Source of the DNA: an uncultured Spirochaetales bacterium
Lineage (GTDB): Bacteria > Spirochaetota > Spirochaetia > Sphaerochaetales > Sphaerochaetaceae
Reading direction: 5' to 3'
Assembly (NCBI GenBank): GCA_949287505.1
Contig: CASEGX010000117.1
Coordinates: 1 to 64,000, forward strand
Length of the DNA stretch: 64,000 nucleotides
In this document: piece after piece, positions 61,578-64,000 of the stretch
Layout of the letters: each line of letters starts with the position of its first letter
Position numbering within the stretch: the first letter of the stretch is position 1
Notes under the pieces: model-generated
Databases searched by the model: none
The model's input: the letters and a program-made list of their open reading frames with translations, nothing else
Told to the model about the DNA's origin: nothing
Made by a program: the position numbers and the translations under genes

Positions 61578-62537
61578 TCAGCCAAGAACTGAGAGCGTGT
61601 AGTTGTTTAGCGTATCATTCTCATAAAGCAAGCGGTAAAGCGACTGCACGAGCGGGAATTCATCTGCAACCCCTTTCTGTCTTGTTATCTCTCCGATGAG
61701 CTTCACGGTTCTCAGGCCTTCAACGACAGTTGATGACTTGGAATCCGGGTCGTAGCCGAAACCTTTCCCGATGAGCATTCCGAGCGTCCTGTTCCTTGAA
61801 AGGTCATTCAGGGCTGTGAGCCCGAGGTCTCCGATACCGCAGTAGCAGAATATCGTATCCTCGCTGCATGAGAAAATCCTCAGCAGGTTCCTCATCTCAT
61901 TTACAGCCTTTGTGTAGACAAGGAAGTCAACATTGGGGCTGTTGAATTTGCCAGATACGATCCCGATTGCGATGGCATACATGTTCTTGAGGATACTCAT
62001 CAGCTCCACAGCTCTCACATCGCTTGACCAGTCAAGGGAGAACTGTGTATCAGGAAGGACTTCTTTCCTGAAATAGTCATAATCCTCTTTCTTTCCGCCG
62101 AAAGTGAATGATGTAGGAAACCCGTTTATCGTCTCGATTGCGAACGACGGGCCTTTCATGCTGGCAGTTCTTTTGAATGGGATATTCTCTGTTATGAAAG
62201 CGCCATTGTCACTCATGCCTTTCGCAAGGTTTATGATCAGAGGTTCCTTTTCGGTATTCTTCCTCACTTCCTCTGAGAATGAGACTATGGCCTTGGATGG
62301 TATGACAAGCATGATTACATCAGCTTCATGGAAGACTGAGAAGCTTGAGGTCGCAGAGAGGTATCTGTTCAGGAAGCGTGTGGGAAAGTATTTCCTGTTT
62401 GTATGATGATCATTGATTTCCTTTTCGACGTCCTTTTCGATTGTATGTAATACAACTCTGTTGTTTATGTTCCATGCAAGCCGTTCTGCCACTGCCGTAC
62501 CGAATGTTCCGGCTCCTGCTACGACGATATTGTTCAC
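61578..62537 (-). CDS. gpsA: Glycerol-3-phosphate dehydrogenase [NAD(P)+]
   Basis: A 319-residue enzyme that makes sn-glycerol 3-phosphate from dihydroxyacetone phosphate for phospholipid synthesis. The Rossmann motif is VAGAGTFGTAVAERLAWNIN (5-24), followed by VIMLVIPSKAIVSF, LIINLAKGM, and the C-terminal domain with AIAIGIVSGKFNSPNVDFLV, CGIGDLGLTALNDLSRNRTL and SSTVVEGLRTVKLIGEITRQ. Catalytic Lys residues lie in NLAKGM and SILKNMYAIAIG. It overlaps the GH36 gene by 4 bp and abuts the AraC gene with no gap. Being downstream of a glycoside hydrolase is probably incidental. Confidence 0.9.
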   Translation of the reverse strand: MNNIVVAGAGTFGTAVAERLAWNINNRVVLHTIEKDVEKEINDHHTNRKYFPTRFLNRYLSATSSFSVFHEADVIMLVIPSKAIVSFSEEVRKNTEKEPLIINLAKGMSDNGAFITENIPFKRTASMKGPSFAIETINGFPTSFTFGGKKEDYDYFRKEVLPDTQFSLDWSSDVRAVELMSILKNMYAIAIGIVSGKFNSPNVDFLVYTKAVNEMRNLLRIFSCSEDTIFCYCGIGDLGLTALNDLSRNRTLGMLIGKGFGYDPDSKSSTVVEGLRTVKLIGEITRQKGVADEFPLVQSLYRLLYENDTLNNYTLSVLG

Positions 62538-64000
62538 TTTTCAATCCTCCTGATGATGTAGAGCCTGGAAGAGTAGTCTCCCAGCATTCTCATTCCTTCG
62601 TGATGCCCGATGCCGGAGATCTGCTCAACCATTGAGATACCTCCCCATTTCAGTGCATCGCCGGGAATCTCATAGCATTCTGATTCTTCCGGATAGGCAT
62701 ATACTTCGCGTTCCGGAATCATGTGGCTTCTTGAGAATACCCTGTAGTTGTAGCTTTCATTTGCATCCGGCACCACCAGCACTTCTGCTGTGGTGTTCGG
62801 TCTTATCATTTTCTGGAGATAGAGCATGAGTATTGTCGATCTGTCCTCATTGGCTACTGTCCATATGAGTCTGTTTCCATCTTCCACGACCCTGAAACGT
62901 CCGGTCTCAAAAAGAAGACGGAATGTCTTGTAGAACTCTATCTGTTCCTTGAATGCCTTTTTCTCGCTTCTGGATAGCGCTGTAGGATCCAGTGAATATG
63001 AAAGAACACCGAACGCTGCGATATTGAAACGTGTTTCCCTGTCGACAATTCTCCTCGTTGCCCAGTTCGGAGAAGGGGAGATAACGGTTCCGATTACCGA
63101 GAGAGGATACATCAGTCCAGCATTCTTTATTATCCTGGCCCTTTCAATCGGATCTGATACGCAGCTTGGCGTTATCGAGGCGGATACGCTCAGCATTCCG
63201 AGATCGAAACGTGCGCCTCCTCCTGCGGATGTCTCAATATACATTTCCGGGCATCTCTCTCCGATCTGGGAGAGGATCCTGTACAGCGATGATGCGTATT
63301 CATGGGCGTACATTCCGTAATCCCTGATACCTGTCAGAGAGTATATGTCAGAATAATGCCTGTTGATGTCCCATCTGAGGTAATCGAGGCGGACAAGCTC
63401 TGCAAGGCGCACGATTGTGGATACAATCCAGTCCTGCACATCGAAGCGTGTTATATCGAGAAGTGCCTCATGTCTGCCTTCTGCATTTGTCTCACCATCG
63501 CGTCCGATTATCCACTCAGGGTGTGCTTTATACAGCATTGATTTCGTGCTGATTGCCTCCGGTTCGAACCAGAGACCAAATAGAAGGCCTCGGCGGTGGA
63601 TCGAGTCTGCAAGCTCTGTCAGTCCGGACGGTATCTTCTGGGTGTTCACATGCCAGTCTCCGAGGCTTGTCCTGTCATTGTTCCTGGCTCCGAACCATCC
63701 GTCGTTTATCAGAAGTCCATCGAAGTCCATCTCTTCTGCAGCTTTCGCGATTTCCTCAATCCTGTTTTCCTGCACGGCGTATCTGACGGCTTCCCATGTG
63801 TCCAGCATCAGGGGCCTCATCCGTTCCTTCCACTGCGATCGGAGAATGGAGGTGGTGATGAATATCTTCATCCTGTCTCCGGCTTCTTCCAGCCCTTTTT
63901 CAGAGAATGTCATGACCGCTTCCGGTGTCTCGAATTCCTCACCGGTGTCGAGTACCCATGAAAACATGTCAGGATTTATTCCCCAGACTATGTGTGTGAT
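62534..64000 (-). CDS. GH36 alpha-galactosidase-like enzyme (N-terminus beyond the window)
   Basis: At least 488 residues are in the window; the frame is still open at 64000 (ITHIVWGINPDMFSWVLDTG), so the N-terminal beta domain is cut. GH36 blocks: EEFETPEAVMTFSEKGLEEA, FDGLLINDGWFGARNNDRTS, GLWFEPEAISTKSMLYKAHP, the nucleophile Asp in LDYLRWDINRHYSD, and AGGGARFDLGMLSVSASITP. Where I expect SDDTD with the acid/base Asp, it has SCVSD, so the acid/base may be missing or shifted. The family cleaves alpha-galactosides such as raffinose or alpha-N-acetylgalactosaminides. It overlaps gpsA by 4 bp. Specificity is uncertain given the change. Confidence 0.85.
   Translation of the reverse strand: MTHIVWGINPDMFSWVLDTGEEFETPEAVMTFSEKGLEEAGDRMKIFITTSILRSQWKERMRPLMLDTWEAVRYAVQENRIEEIAKAAEEMDFDGLLINDGWFGARNNDRTSLGDWHVNTQKIPSGLTELADSIHRRGLLFGLWFEPEAISTKSMLYKAHPEWIIGRDGETNAEGRHEALLDITRFDVQDWIVSTIVRLAELVRLDYLRWDINRHYSDIYSLTGIRDYGMYAHEYASSLYRILSQIGERCPEMYIETSAGGGARFDLGMLSVSASITPSCVSDPIERARIIKNAGLMYPLSVIGTVISPSPNWATRRIVDRETRFNIAAFGVLSYSLDPTALSRSEKKAFKEQIEFYKTFRLLFETGRFRVVEDGNRLIWTVANEDRSTILMLYLQKMIRPNTTAEVLVVPDANESYNYRVFSRSHMIPEREVYAYPEESECYEIPGDALKWGGISMVEQISGIGHHEGMRMLGDYSSRLYIIRRIEK

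Noticed and set aside
1-64000. CRISPR arrays, rRNA genes or known riboswitches
   Set aside because: No regularly spaced repeats, no rRNA-like sequence and no riboswitch core were seen in any intergenic region on reading both strands.

Overview
The window reads as chromosome of an anaerobic, host-associated spirochaete-like bacterium (Treponema/Sphaerochaeta type). This assignment is an inference from gene content: GTP-type PEP carboxykinase, a Na+-pumping oxaloacetate decarboxylase, a BspA-like leucine-rich-repeat lipoprotein, an AAA-ATPase/PD-(D/E)XK protein and several plant-glycan hydrolases. No rRNA or other marker is present to settle it.

Region 1 (1-14.9 kb) is a mobile genomic island. 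It holds the end of an IS256-like element, an AlbA_2/ATPase regulator, an XRE regulator, a tyrosine integrase with an excisionase, a replisome-organizer-like protein with a decayed tail, a serine recombinase next to a cluster of inverted repeats, and then a tight six-gene operon (6.7-14.6 kb). That operon encodes a Dcm/EcoRII-type cytosine methyltransferase, an SNF2 helicase, a stand-alone EcoRII-N (B3-fold) DNA reader, a MORC/MutL-like GHKL ATPase, an HNH nuclease and an AIPR-family protein. I read it as a multi-component restriction or anti-phage system in which methylase and reader probably recognise the same CCWGG-like site. The island abuts the 3' end of a tRNA-Ala(GGC) gene at 14.8 kb, a typical integration point.

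Region 2 (15-20.1 kb) is housekeeping: asd, a U32-family peptidase/hydroxylase (RlhA-like) and pckG, with clear promoters and terminators.

Region 3 (20.2-33.0 kb) is a surface-organelle locus. A LytTR response regulator and a 440-bp leader with a nine-G homopolymer precede a chaperone-usher operon: PapD-like chaperone, an unusual usher with three N-terminal membrane helices, and eleven small exported proteins, most sharing an F/Y-W strand motif and a subunit-like C-terminal strand. The G tract suggests length-dependent (phase-variable) expression.

Region 4 (33.3-48.1 kb) holds an RNase D-like exonuclease, an M20 peptidase, the LRR lipoprotein, the AAA-ATPase/nuclease-like protein, a molybdenum hydroxylase of the xanthine dehydrogenase type, dCMP deaminase, an alpha/beta hydrolase and the oadGAB operon, whose OadA carries two biotinyl domains in tandem. 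With pckG this gives a PEP-oxaloacetate-pyruvate route coupled to Na+ export.

Region 5 (48.3-64 kb) is glycan use: GH28, GH38, an Mrp-Nudix-SIMPL trio, an MFS transporter, GH105, an unassigned 839-residue protein, an AraC regulator fused to a TIM-barrel-like domain, gpsA and a GH36 enzyme cut by the window end. GH28, GH105, GH38 and GH36 together point to breakdown of pectin and other plant or host glycans.
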